Below, in pieces: positions 42,320-54,004 of a stretch of 64,000 nucleotides of DNA. The translations under genes and the position numbers were made by a program. Below the pieces are notes generated by a model. It did not search any database and was not told the DNA's origin. It saw only the letters and a list, made by a program, of their open reading frames with translations. Position 1 is the stretch's first letter; each line of letters starts with the position of its first letter. Origin of the DNA: Agelas oroides (Eukaryota > Porifera > Demospongiae > Agelasida > Agelasidae); NCBI GenBank assembly GCA_949130485.1, contig OX422194.1, positions 5,530,699 through 5,594,698 on the forward strand. Reading direction: 5' to 3'.

Positions 42320-43480
42320 CCTATGCACAACTTGCCAACACACCAAGGCAAATAAATGCAACCAACAGTGTATCTACTAATCACACTTGTTGGTGAGATT
42401 CTCGTACTTTGTAGAGTGATAGTTGGATGGTTGCAAAAACCTTAGGACATTCTATTTTTACATTGCATCCAGTACAAATTCTGTACCCTACTGAGGTAGC
42501 TTGGTCTAGTGCTGGCTACACTTACCAAGTACGTTCTGTGAGCATCGCCTCCTTCATAAACGAATGTCATAACAACGCTAAAGCTGCTTGATTAAGTGCT
42601 AAGTCCATCCACAGTGTAGACATGAACCACTGAAGTATTTAAAAGTCACTTATTTTGTCAATGAACAAATCGGCACAACATCTGCAAACCATACCCATGT
42701 TTGCAACACTCCAATGCACTCACACCAGTGCCATTTATCTCTAACTGGAAGTTATCTCCCATGTAAAACTTGGGTGTGTCCGTACAGTCCACAAGAGTAA
42801 CTCTTGTGGATTGACTTCACTAGCTACTTGAACAAGTATGTGATTTTCATGTAGCTGATATGTCCAGCTTGTTCTCAGAACATGCATCTCAAATAAAAGT
42901 AATTGCTGAATGCCTTAAGCGTGAGGCTACTAATCTTGATGTGCAGGCGGTAATGTTATTATGTGTGTGTAGGTCATCCTCTGTAATGCAGTTACCGTTG
43001 TAAGATCAATTCATGTGTGCCATTGCACATATATTTGTGGCAGCACTTGTGACAGGGCATGCAGGCAATCTGCACTTACAAGTGCTGTTGGAAGTTTGTC
43101 CAGTTTTAGGTGCTTTAGTTAGACCGCTCTAGTGGTGATTGCTTGTGAATGTTGCTTTTGAGCTAAGTGTGCTTGTATAACCCTGTTGTGTAGGTATACT
43201 GTACTTGCTTGAAATGAATTGTTTAATGTGCTCGAATTCACAGAATGAGATTGTATTTTAGTAACCTAGTCGAACGAAGTAGTAAGTGTGAACTAGCTGT
43301 AGTATTCTGCAGTAGTTCACAGACAATACAATTTAGAAAATTTATGAATATTCTAGCTTTGATGTTGAAGTGTTAATAAAGTCTTTTATTTCACGTAGAA
43401 TACCTCATGCAGGTTTTCTATCTCAAATAGAAACCTGAGTGAATAGGTCTGTATTTTGTGGGTTTCACTAACAATTAACT
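42320..43480. other. Intron sequence without clear features
   Basis: Contains a short perfect hairpin (CCACAAGAGT and its complement, 42788-42810) and the open segment 42855-42949 noted under the intron. Nothing else was recognised. Confidence 0.4.
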
Positions 43481-43544
43481 GAGATTATAAACTGGAAAGC
43501 TCCCAACCAAGCCCGATCCACTCCGTTTCGTGTAGCAGTGCTGC

Positions 43545-43770
43545 AAGAAACTCGTTCAACAGCCGAGCGGCTAGTAGCGTAGCTCGCAAGTCAGGTCCAC
43601 AAGAATCTCGTTCAACAGCCGAGCGGGCTAGTAGCGTAGCTCGCAGGAAAGGTCGACAAGAATCTCGTCCAATAGGCGAGCGGCTAGTAGTAGTAGCGCA
43701 GCTCGCTGGCCAGGTCGGCAAGAATCTCGTCCAACAGGCGAGCGGCTGGTAGCGCAACATCGCAGGCCAT
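43545..43770. repeat. Tandem repeat of about 60-66 bp, 3-4 units
   Basis: Units of the form AAGAATCTCGT(C/T)CAA(C/T)AG(C/G)CGA then GCGGCTAGTAGCG(T/C)AGCTCGC. The overlapping minus ORFs (43485-43887) are products of the repeat and have no domain character. Confidence 0.8.
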
Positions 43771-44020
43771 GTCCACAACAGTCGCGATTGAGTAACCTAC
43801 TACCCCTAGCGCAGCTGCCATCACAACGAATACGCTTGAGCATTGGATCCAACTCGGTACAAACCAACCACCACTGTTCTTGGCCAAGTAGACAGGCTAG
43901 GGAAGTTACAGCAGGTTTCTTTAGATAGCGCTTGGCTTACTACACTCAAACAACACGTTTCATGGCTGTAAAATCCACACCTCGATCGCCACCACAGCCA
44001 CGGCGAGCTCATTTTTCGAT

Positions 44021-47000
44021 GGTTCCTGTTAGGTACAGGCCGAATGCCACATCCGGTGGGTGGAGCTATGGGCGTGACCTTGTCGCACTGCCGTGAAAAT
44101 TAAAAGGGATACCCCGCTTTTGATGTCATCTCATTAAATATTCATAAGACAACTTCACACAGGTATTTGCATGCCTGTTGTACTTTGACCTCGACTGCTG
44201 ACTTTTGCTTGCTTGGCAAGGCACCCAGCCAACTGTTCTACAGCTCTTCCTAAGGTATTCAGTAGAGATTTACAAGTGTGCCAATGCATCAGAACTCACA
44301 AGTTGATGTAAAACTCAGCAGTAGTCCATGTGGGTTGCATAAATTATGGGCTACTCTGGTTACATGTACGTGAAGTTCTTTAGACTCTCCATCCTGGGGC
44401 GACAGGCCTGTGTTGGAGTGGCATGTGTATCCTAAAAGTTGCTTGAAGATATTGGTAACGTTTGCATCTCCACAACCAGGTTACTGAGGTTTCACTCACT
44501 TGATAAATACCTGTCATCTACATTTCGGTCATTTTTACCTTAGTACAAGCACCCAACCTTGTGAGACAAATGCTAATGGTTAGCTGGGCACCTTGCCAAG
44601 TTCGTTGAGGTCAAAATTAGTCAAGCAAGCCCGACCCACTTCCGCAAGAGAAGGGAAGGGTCTGGTGAACTGCATATAGGGTAGATGCTGGTATTATGAG
44701 ACAGCTAAACTGAATTACTACTCATTAGTGTAATGTATTTTTTCAGTCCCATCTAAAGGTTTGAAACATTTCTCCTGAGAACATACCACTTATAAAATAA
44801 ATTTCGTATTTTTCCTCCTAGGCAGTGATTCTAGATGAAAGAGCCTATGAAAATCACTCTTGCATGTATTATGAGTCGACTGTTGGTATTATGAGTCACC
44901 AGGTGCTTTGTTGATTGAAACCTTTTCAGTTGGAGTTCAAACTGTATCCTAGCATTTTATAACCTCTCTTTGTGCTGATAGTAATTTTTCTTCACTAGAG
45001 CACCTTCCATTCTACCATGGTATTAATGTTAACGTACACTGTTCAGGGTTCATAATTTGGGATCCCTAAAATCATCAACCTTGAAAAATACTATAAGGGA
45101 AACACATTTTGATGGGAAAGTTGCTATATAATGGCACCCGTATGTACTCTAAATGGACGTCGAGTTTGGAAATTTTTGGAGTAAAAGTTACATGTGAACC
45201 CATAATACCCTCTGACTCATAATACCTGCATCTACCCTACAAGCCGTGTCCCACCAGAATGCAATTAGTTGGATGACGTAACCAGATTTCAAATAATGCA
45301 CTTTTGAATTACCTGTTGCGGAGTAAGCACGCTCCCCGAGAAGTAAAGTCGAAGTGTTTTTACAGCTTCTGCAGTAGCGGAAAAGATGCCCTAGCTCATG
45401 TTCACCGTTTTCAAGACAGCTATTGCTACTCAAACAGTGACGTAATGCATCATGTGGCAAAATACTGCAATCTGATTGTACCGCACTGTACAGTGCGGCG
45501 GAACACGGCTCGTATACGCTGTTCACCAGACCCTCTCTCTTCTCTAGCGGAAGTGGGTCGGGCCTGTGAGACTAGGTCAAAATGCACTGCAGCACTCAAA
45601 CTTGCCAGATGAAAAAGACTGGGTTCTAGCAACCAACTGTGCTGATGAAAACACTCAGCCACTGCCTGGAAACAACTTAGTGTCCTGACTGATGAATGTA
45701 CGTTCTAAACAAACTACACTGTCAAAGTGTACATGATGATACACCGAAGGGTTGAGAACTTGTACTATGGTAAATATCTCCCCGTCCAGCCTGGATAGTT
45801 ACTTGTATGCATAGAAAACGTACCAATACAGGGCCACTAGAAGAAAGTTGAGGAGTATGAGGCTGTTGGGTAAAATGCATGGGGAAAACTGACTTTTAGA
45901 CCTACGTACATTTTAGCAGTCAGGAAATGCTCATTGAACTTAAAACAGGTAGCTACACTGCAAGATAGGTACTTCAAACCTGAAGGTTCCCATGTACTGT
46001 TTTACATGATCACAACTATATACAGCTAATCTACCCGAATTTAGTCCGGGAACCATAAGATGCGCATAAATCGCACCAAGTTGGGCAAGTCGGCTGGAAA
46101 AAAATCTGGCCATGGTCTGACAAGCCATACCAGTTCCAGTGGCTACATATAACTTTAAGTCCGCTAGCCTTGTTCTCAGGCCACCCTCAGATTTACAGAT
46201 GTCAGATCAAAGTTCCATTCAGAAACCTGTACTATACCATTGAGTAAATCATTTTTATGCAGAAATGGTATTTCCTTGTGAAATTTTGCCATCATAAATA
46301 GGATTATCTAGTTCACTTAGTACTTCCAACTTGTTGGAAATTATGAAAAATGTGCATGTATTCTTGATCAAGGCAGCAGCAAATAGTCTTATGTCGAGCC
46401 ATCCAGGCCTCCCAATGAAAAATTTCTGGTGGATTGATTCAAATTCCTATAGTCAAGAAAGCATGTCTAGCAAAACAGGAATGGAGCACTGATGCATACA
46501 GTTCCCTATTTGATTATACACTCTTTGATTTTGTTGGCCATCCGATATTCCAGTTGGAAAGCATCCTAATGACAATAACAGTGAATCAAACCGCCAAGAG
46601 GTCAAACATTGTGAAGAAACGTATATCTGGAGACTGACATCACTACTTGTAGGCCTGTCACCCCAGGATGGAGTCTAAAGAACTTCAGTAGCTATGTATA
46701 CATATACCAGAGTAGGCTATAATTTATGCAACCCACATGGACTACTGCTGAGTTTTACGTCAACTTATGAATTCTGATGCATTGGCACACTTGTAAATCT
46801 ACTGAATACCTTAGGAAGAGCTGTAGAACAGTTGGCTGGGTACCTTGCTAAGCAAGCAAAAGTCAGCAGTCGAGGTCAAAGTACAACAGCCATGCAAATA
46901 CATAGTCTTGCGCGCGAGACTTCCAGCCGTGCCGCGAAGTTGTCTTATGAATATTTAATGAGATGATGTCAAAGCGGGTTTTCGCGGCGATGAGACAAGG

Positions 47001-47057
47001 TCACGCCCATAGCTCCACCCACCGGATGCGGCATTCGGCCTGTACCTAACAGGAACC
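44021..47057. mobile_element. 3-kb long-TIR foldback element with 9-bp TSD
   Basis: Both ends begin GGTTCCTGTTAGGTACAGGC. TTTTTCGAT flanks each side (44012-44020 and 47058-47066), a 9-bp target duplication. The outer arms match over about 400 bp (44021-44430 with 46620-47057; for example the GGTGGGTGGAGCTATGGGCG block). An inner matching pair continues at 44626-44675/45239-45256 and 45480-45567, around the perfect palindrome CCGCACTGTACAGTGCGG (45481-45498). No transposase ORF was found. The style is Mutator-like, by target length and long arms. Confidence 0.85.
44682..45238. mobile_element. Mariner-type MITE nested in the 3-kb foldback element
   Basis: Ends GGGTAGATGCTGGTATTATG / CATAATACCTGCATCTACCC, flanked by TA. 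Inside, more TATTATGAGTC and GACTCATAATACC modules repeat. The opposite arm of the host element (near 45510-45525) reads GCGTATACGAGCCGTGT without an insert, so it preserves the empty site for this TA insertion. Confidence 0.85.
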
Positions 47058-47140
47058 TTTTTCGATATATAACCGACGATTATGACGTCATTTTGCAAAT
47101 TTTGGCACGGATTATGTAACGTTGCACCATTTTCTAAGCC

Positions 47141-47287
47141 GGTTAGAAACTGCACCCTCGGTTCTTAGGGCTTCAGAAGCCTCGGAAGTGTTTACATAAT
47201 CCCTTCGGGCTTCACCCTCAGGAATGATGTAAACACTTCCTCCTCGCGCTTCTATAGCCCTAAGAACCTCTGGTTAGGTTTCTAACC
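47141..47287. repeat. 147-bp hairpin repeat
   Basis: GGTTAGAAAC...GGTTCTTAGGGCT...GAAGTGTTTACAT pairs with ATGTAAACACTTCC...AGCCCTAAGAACC...GTTTCTAACC. It lies just right of the 3-kb foldback element. No coding. Confidence 0.75.
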
Positions 47288-47299
47288 TACACTTAATTG

Positions 47300-49507
47300 G
47301 TTCTATACATGTGCTACTTATAATTAATGGTGATAGCAAAAATGCCGATAAGTTCTACAATTGACTCTGAAACAGCCTACAGATGGAATGCAAACTCACC
47401 AGATGGCAACTGATAGATCCTTTTTACCATTTACAGTTAACCAATACGAAAGTTTTTTTTAAAATCAACAGTACTACAAAGCTAGTCACCTCTGAGAGAC
47501 ATATTGTTGACCAGATATGAAGTGAAGTGTGACAGCACTACACTATTTGTGATCTTGTGACTCTTGGAACTCCTCAGCTGAGCAAAATTTGCCAACTGGC
47601 TTTTGGAAGTTGTGGTTTTCTTTTTCGTACTTTATTCACTTTGGCAAGCCCAGCTTCTGTTCAGCTCTATTGGACCTCCAAATTTTGCAAGCATTGAGTG
47701 ATTAAACTTGAGCAAAATGCCTCAAGTATACTTAACTCATTAACCACTGAGTTCCATTCCCTAGAAATCTTTTTCTAAGCTTCTTTGATCCATGATTCAC
47801 TTCTGCTGCAAGCTAGCACTGTAAACTTGACCCAAAGCTTTTTCAGCCATTCTTTATGGGTTCATGATCCTTGACCACATTCACTCATTAGCGAGCTTTC
47901 AATGGTCGGGACTCTCTGACCATGCAGTGAACACTCCTGCATGTTGATAGAAAACTGCCTACATTGCCCAGAAATGGTGCCCCTACAAAGGCACAGGAGG
48001 GTTACTGCACTTGTTTGTGCTAAAATGGAGAGAAAAAGACCCAGGCAGTGCCAACCAAAGCCTTTTTACAGCCAGCCAAGACAGCCACCGTGTGCACAGC
48101 ATCCCATGCCTAAACCTTCCCACCTCAACCTATCCAACCCTTTAGCTAGTGCAATGCCTATCTTCAAAACGGATTTTGCCACTGATAACGTGTGACCAAA
48201 TTTGGATGATAAGTACACTCATCGTTAGTGGTTTAACTAGACCATTCTCTACCTTGATTCAACCTTTCTCTATCATACTTTACCATGGCTCTACATAGCT
48301 CTACCTCACTTGACTATACTATGATTCTACCCTGCCTTACTATACTCTACAACTATACCTCCTTCCAAGAACAGCTGGACTAGCTGATCAAGATGCAGAG
48401 CACTTGAAAGTTATCTGCCGTTCTTTTTGATCAGAAGACCTGCTATTTCTTTGCAGTCATTTGTACTCTTTTGTAGACATACAATTTCTTAATTGACTTC
48501 ACCATACATTTTTGCTCATTGGCTTTACCAGCTCTGAATTTTTAACATGAAGACTTAGTCTTGTAAGGACTACACCATTTATGTTGGGCCATGACACTGA
48601 ACATCAGTCGCTACAGAAAGCATTCGGCTTCAGTGTGGCATAACTTTGCTACTGTACACAGTTGAGTGAGAAAGTGACTGGATACCTGTTTTGAGAGTGT
48701 CCAGCATCCTTTTAGGCACAGCTTCACCATTCTTGTCTGAGATGCAGATAAAAATGCTTTGTGTGGCCCTGCAATAAGTTGCTCCGGCTATGTTTAAACC
48801 ACAAATAGTGCCTACCTCCTTCTGCCCTTCTGTGTGGTGAACTGATGTAGCAGTATCCCCCTCCCCCCAAACACTCCCTTACTGTAAGTGAATTGTGCAT
48901 TGTAGCAAAGTTAGTGTTATGCTGAATATATGAGCAGGTTATAGTGAAACACTCATGAAGTTAAGACGGTATGGGTGAATATGGTGATCCTTTTTATGTA
49001 GCACAGCAAAATTGTCTTCACTTCATCAGTTAAAAGCACTTCAGCTCTATAAACATGTGGAAGTGTTATTCAATGTTTTTGTTATTTTGATGTAAACATC
49101 TTACAATTTTGTTGTAGGCAACTGACAAAAACGTTTTTATACCTAAAATATTTACTTTGATCATATCTTGATCTATTATGGTTCGCTATGTTTAATATTA
49201 ATGAGCTTTTTCCTGCTGTCTTGAAATAGTATTGTGATACAGTATCTTTTGGAAATTACATCTCAACATTTGACAATTAAGTCATAGTTTATTGCAGTGG
49301 TACTCCAAAACAAGCCAGGAATTTACAAAGGTATGCATGTTCATTAAAGAATTCTCTAGCTGTTATATGCCATTGAAACTGCACTCTAGGACAATGGGTA
49401 CTTATATCGTAAATGTTAGTACAAGCAGAACATTTTTGTGCAATGAATCTTGCGTAGCTTAGTCTAGTGTGTATGTATGTATCCCTTTGTGGCAAGCTCA
49501 GGTACAT
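47300..49507. other. Intron sequence with a dispersed repeat at about 48600-48870
   Basis: Segment 48600-48870 (ACCTG(T/C)TTTGAGAGTGTCCAGCA, GCCCTGCAATAAGTT, GGTGAACTGATGTAGCAGT) is related to 56570-56770 in the same orientation. The 84-codon ORF at 47941-48195 is unrecognised and proline-rich. No gene is supported. Confidence 0.45.
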
Positions 49508-49509
49508 TA

Positions 49510-50746
49510 AGGCCTGACTCCAGTCGTTCTAAGGATTCACGTTTACACTAGTGCATTGCACTGGAGCGCAAACGATACATGTATTATATTGTTGCTGTCT
49601 GCTGCAAAATGGCGACCTGAGTTGCTGTCTGTTCTGAAGGTGTATTCTGAATGCCTCAGCTCATGATTTAGTATGTTTATGTGTGTTTCGAGAGACTTCT
49701 GAGGGGGTATAACAAGATGAAGCTCAGTGATGGTGTCTTTACGGTCTGGATCACTTTGATGCTGCTAGGTGTGTACACGTGGCACTTGGGCACACTTTGG
49801 CCTGTACTAGCTGTCATGGCGGGATGGGTAGCCCCCTTAGTGCACATTGGCGACGGTGTCAAGAGGGTTCAGATCTACCAGAGGACTTTGTCAAGTATCT
49901 CTGATGTCATATGGACCACGGAGTATGGTTGATCTTGGACTGAGACTGGTGTTTCGTGTCCTAGCAAGTGTTTGCCATGCTCTCTATATGTTGTCCTCGA
50001 CTTTTGTGTGTTTGGACTAGGCCTAGTACTTTTTCTTTTGCTTTTGTGCAATGCCTGTATGGTGTCATATCAATCAATCAATCAATCAATTATAATGCTT
50101 CAGTTTATGCATTAGTGTTGCCGCGCGGCTGCTTCTGCTTTGTACGGTACACTAACTAACCGCTGGAATGTGCGCTAAGTAAACCACGATGTAATATTTG
50201 CTGACATGGCCGCATAATGGCAGCTCGAAACGAAGGTCCTGACTACTTTGCATTAGGTGGCCGATTAGACTATCTCTGTTCCGAACCACCAAAGGTTTGC
50301 CTTACTTTTGGCCTCTTGGTATTTTGCATGGTATGCATGAAACGGCAACTTTAGGCTGAGTTGTGCTGCCTAGAAGGCATTTTAAGCTGGAAAATGTACT
50401 TCTGTAAGCCATACCATTAGAATGCAGAGTACTCTGGCTTTTGCCAAGAGCTTTTTGTAATGATCCCTGTCACATCTAGTACCTGTGAAACGTAAAACCA
50501 GTTAGGGTAAGTGGAAGTCGGCCGTCTCGACGAAAGTTTGTTGAAAGAGTGAGTGAGTTTGCCGGGAAATTTGGTTACCATAGTGACATCATTAGTGGGT
50601 GTGGTTGCAAACACAAATGAAGCAATGTCCATACTATCACTGTTGAAAGTTTGAAGTAAAAAGCTTGAACGGTTTTGTAAATATGACCAAGAATATAACA
50701 CTTAAAATTCAGCTAAAATTTTGTGGCACTTCCGGGAGTCAGGCCT
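49510..50746. mobile_element. TA-flanked element with AGGCCTGACTCC ends
   Basis: The left end AGGCCTGACTCC after TA (49508-49509) is mirrored by GGAGTCAGGCCT before TA (50747-50748); with flanks the inverted pair is 17 bp. It includes (ATCA)n at about 50067-50092. The right border coincides with the target of the MITE at 50752. It holds a possible small ORF at 49717-49932. Confidence 0.55.
49717..49932 (+). CDS. Small hypothetical membrane protein ORF
   Basis: A 71-codon ORF from an internal ATG (the open frame begins at 49681). It has two hydrophobic stretches (VFTVWITLMLLGVYTW and LWPVLAVMAGWVAPLV), then a polar tail. No family was recognised. It sits inside a TA-flanked repeat and is followed by a (ATCA)n-ended tail, so it may be part of a mobile element or chance. 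Confidence 0.2.
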   Translation: MKLSDGVFTVWITLMLLGVYTWHLGTLWPVLAVMAGWVAPLVHIGDGVKRVQIYQRTLSSISDVIWTTEYG

Positions 50747-50751
50747 TAATG

Positions 50752-50857
50752 TAGCCTCGTTCCCAGGCCTTCCCCAGCTCCAGTTTTTGATCGCTTGCAG
50801 TATGCAACAAACAAGCGATCAAAAACTGGAGCCGGGGAAGGCCTGGGAACGAGGCTA
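50752..50857. mobile_element. Foldback MITE, TAGCCTCG family (copy 3, 106 bp)
   Basis: A near-perfect hairpin: TAGCCTCGTTCCCAGGCCTT...TTTTTGATCGCTTG and its complement. CCTTAATG repeats at both sides (50744-50751, 50858-50865), an 8-bp target duplication. The two arms differ at very few bases, so it is a young copy. Confidence 0.88.
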
Positions 50858-50909
50858 CCTTAATGCACCTGAGAGCACTTTAGAGACAATCTGGGTCGCA
50901 AATTATATA

Positions 50910-51666
50910 CCGTAGTGTCCCGCTAATACGCCCCCTTCGAAAATACGCCTCCCCCCTCTTTTCCGCCAAAGTTCCTGCACAGGGTAGTTTGACTCGTTAT
51001 AACGCCCCCCGGTGAGCGTCTTCTGGAACATCAAAACTACACGTGCTTACTATACGTTGCAAGTGCGTTCAGTAAGACTATAGTAGTCGGTGAATCTTTT
51101 GTAAGTTTTGTGGCTTTTAGAAAAGCCGGTTAGATGTTCCAAGTTTTAAGTTGCTAGTTTAGCAAACAGGTTTATCAGTCTGTCAAGGTGTTTTTGTTTC
51201 CCTCTGAAGATGTACACGCACGGAACCACAAGTCCTTTCCCATCAACTTCAGAACGTCTTCTGTCACCATTGACGATGCAAGTCATCTCGCTGCCACTCT
51301 TGTGCAAGAAATACCAGCAGACTCTGGAAATTTCCCGTGGTACATGACCGACAGTGTTGCCGTTCTTGAGGACAGCTACAGCGAAGTCGTCGTGAATGTT
51401 ATTGACCTCGCGTTGAACTGGCAGCTCTTCTCCGATGTAGGGAGACCACGCAGCTTTGTAAACGTGATGTCCACGAACAGTACTCTCGATCCTGAAAGTC
51501 GTCGCCATAGTTAGTTGATAGTGAAAGGCATTGATTTCGTAAAATCTTTTTGGGGGGGGGGGCTTATAGTCGAGACTAATTGCATCCTCGAATATAAGCC
51601 CCCCCCCCCCACTTTAGGCGGGATGTAGTGTACAAAATGGGGGGGCGTATTAACGGGACACTACGG
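50910..51666 (-). mobile_element. TA-flanked TIR element carrying a HIRAN ORF
   Basis: 757 bp. The ends CCGTAGTGTCCCGCTAATAC and GTATTAACGGGACACTACGG are flanked by TA. The subterminal parts are C- or G-rich (TACGCCCCC, CTTATA...GGGGGGGGGC). The gene content is the HIRAN-domain ORF on the minus strand. No transposase is present, so it is mobilised, if at all, by enzymes supplied elsewhere. Confidence 0.8.
51146..51508 (-). CDS. HIRAN-domain protein (single domain, 120 aa)
   Basis: A complete ORF from ATG (51508) to TAA (51146). Almost the whole protein is one HIRAN-type domain: FRIESTVRGHHVYKAAW, then IGEELPVQREVNNIHDDFAV, AVLKNGNTVGHVPREIS and GLVVPCVYIF. The HDDFAVAV and VGHVPREIS motifs are the family core. 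HIRAN domains, as in SWI/SNF-type fork-remodelling helicases, bind the 3' end of single-stranded DNA; here there is no helicase. The ORF is intact despite lying in a small TIR element in a host intron, on the strand opposite to the receptor gene. Function is unknown; a role in element replication or a captured host domain are both possible. Confidence 0.75.
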   Translation of the reverse strand: MATTFRIESTVRGHHVYKAAWSPYIGEELPVQREVNNIHDDFAVAVLKNGNTVGHVPREISRVCWYFLHKSGSEMTCIVNGDRRRSEVDGKGLVVPCVYIFRGKQKHLDRLINLFAKLAT

Positions 51667-51796
51667 TACTCCCGGTATATGCCTTGGCCGAAAACACACA
51701 TGTACTTTTGTGGCTACACACATACATAACAAAAGGTATACAACCTACTTTGAAATATTCTTGTACTCATGCCTGTCTTCATCGATCCTTCTGCAG

Positions 51797-52093
51797 TACC
51801 AACAATCATAGCCTCCATCACCTCTCTAACTGGTCCCTTCACTGTGGGTCAGCCCTACACCTTCACCTGCACAGCCAATGTCACTGGGGGGGTGACTCTA
51901 TCCAACACCACTACCATCACATGGATCCACCCTAATGGGAGTGTGACATCAATGACTGGTAGCTCTCTTGACCTCTCACTCAACCAACTTCGTGCGTCTG
52001 ATGGTGGTCAGTACACCTGTAATGTCAGTGTGTCCTCACCGTTCCTGACTGGAGCTCAGAACTCTACTAACATGTTCACTATTAATGTGCAGG
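51797..52093 (+). CDS. Receptor gene 2: Ig-like exon 4
   Basis: A 297-bp 1-1 exon (acceptor TTCTGCAG, donor GTAAGC). 99 residues with TFTCTANVTGG, ITWIHPNG and ASDGGQYTCNVSV; several N-glycosylation sequons. Follows the 13.2-kb intron. Confidence 0.9.
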
Positions 52094-53393
52094 GTAAGCC
52101 GTTTTCACCTCTGAATGCATGCGTTTAGCTACTTCATGTGCTACGTGTTTGATGGTGGTATATATTTACAGAAGTAACATACACATATTCGACCCTGGGT
52201 GTGTGGTATTACCCACGTTGTGCTTGGCAACTGGTTTAGACATTGAGGGTTATAGGGCTCTATGGTGTTTAAGAATCAGCATAATCACCTTCAATGGTAC
52301 TTTTTGTTTATTATGGATGTGTCTGTGAATGGAAAATATGAGCGCGCCCTGGGCTGGGCCAATTTACGGTATTTTAGGCTTTATCATGGGCTTATTATTG
52401 CAGCCTAATATCTCCAAGTTTGGATGTCTAATGCAGGCCTGCATGGCGAAAGCAAAGTAGCATTGGTCCAGCTTACCTGTATTGGAGTACCTGCATTAGC
52501 ACACAGAAGCTAGGGGGCCAGCTTTTTTTTTTTTTCAAATTTGATGCCGACCATTTTGGGACCTAAAATGTCACTACAAATCTTTGCTATAGCCTTCCTT
52601 GGTAACAAAATTCTGTTTCGCTATATGTCCACATGCATGGAGGTCAGTGTCCATCAGCATTGGTGATTTCAGGTGTACCCAGGGAATTACATGAAGGATT
52701 GGTTCATGCAAAGCCAGTCAGGGTTTTGTTCCGGATAATTGTAATGTAGTCTGGTGTCACCAACCCTACACTTGTAGACAAGAAGCATTAATATGAAAGA
52801 GTGCTGTGGAGACCTGGGAATGAACAGATTCCCGTGGTGGTTACACATTCTTTGCCGGCATTGCTTGATCTCTCTCAAGGTTGTCCTGGGACATCTTGGA
52901 CCGGAGATTGATCATGCCCATGAACCATATCAAGGACAACCTTGGATGTCCAAGGTAGTACTAGAACAGATAGAACATCTTGGACTCGCGATTGGGGATG
53001 TTCACAGACCATGTTGAGGACAAGTTTGGATTTCAAAGGACAGATGGGACACCTTAGATCTTGGAATGGTCAGAAACAACCTTGGGTGTCCAAGTAGAAG
53101 GAATAATAATTAGTAAGAATGAGTTCATAGACTGTACACATGCAGGACAACCTTTGATGTCCTGAATATCTGGAGTTGTTTTTTGAGATTACGTTGATAT
53201 ACGATGATAATCACAGATAACTGTCTACTTAGAGGAAGTAAGTACACATAAGGCATTCTAGCATTATAGTATTGCATACTTGCATACCAGGTAGTGTGGG
53301 TTTGGCAAGTGTGTTGTAGTAAACGTAGGAGTTGCTATATTTGTTATTGCAGAAATTTCAATTTGTCACTCATACTATTCTTGTTGTACACAG
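52094..53393. other. Intron of receptor gene 2 with an imperfect repeat at about 52870-53165
   Basis: Modules (A/G)GGACAACCTTGGATGTCCAA and GACA(T/C)CTTGGA(C/T)-type recur at about 52880, 52937, 52980, 53020 and 53080, a diverged tandem repeat. No coding exon was recognised. Confidence 0.55.
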
Positions 53394-53750
53394 TACCCTC
53401 CCCTACTGTGGATGTTGATTTTGCTACTCCTGGAGCTGTCACCTATGCTGGCAACAATGTGACTCTGAACTGTCAAATTGTTCTGTTGGGAGGAGTCACA
53501 GACAGTGATGTAACAGTGAACAGTAGATGGACCAAGAATGGTGCACCATTCTCTGGTGTCAGTGGTCGGGTCACTAACATACCTACTATCCGAATTATTA
53601 GTGTTGCCTATCTTACACAATTGATGTTCTCACCCCTGAGTTCTTCCGTGGACAATGGTACCTACATGTGTATCACCACTCTTACTCCACGACAACCACA
53701 GTTTGTCACTGGCACCAACACATCAGATTCATTCACCCTTGCTGTTATAG
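53394..53750 (+). CDS. Receptor gene 2: Ig-like exon 5
   Basis: A 357-bp 1-1 exon (acceptor TTGTACACAG, donor GTGAGG). 119 residues: VTLNCQIVLLGG, SRWTKNG and SVDNGTYMCITT mark the Ig fold. It is longer than its neighbours, with an extended loop before the Trp and a TNTSDSF C-terminal strand. Confidence 0.9.
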
Positions 53751-54004
53751 GTGAGGTGTATCTGTGGTTCTACGTATTTGTATTGGGCAGTCAATTACAT
53801 GTACGGGTTATGTTTGCAATCACAGAACAGTTTCATGCACCTACTCAGGTATTGTTTGTATGAGGTGGAGTAGACTACTAATCTACTTCCAAGCTAGCTA
53901 CTGCAGTATATGCATATAGCTACCATAGTTTTGTGAAAGAATGCATTATGGTACCTTACAAGTTTATCATCAGTATGTGCATCTACACAAAGCAACCTTG
54001 TAAT

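Larger units (their letters stand above)
38605..51796. other. 13.2-kb intron of receptor gene 2
   Basis: Flanked by two phase-1 Ig exons. It contains at least six mobile-element structures listed separately. A further exon could hide here: 42855-42949 is open between TAG and GTAATG with helix-like coding character, but the predicted residues are not Ig- or FN3-like. Confidence 0.6.

Noticed and set aside
43485..44012. Overlapping minus ORFs of 63-97 codons rich in R, L and A
   Set aside because: They are translations of a 60-66 bp tandem repeat.
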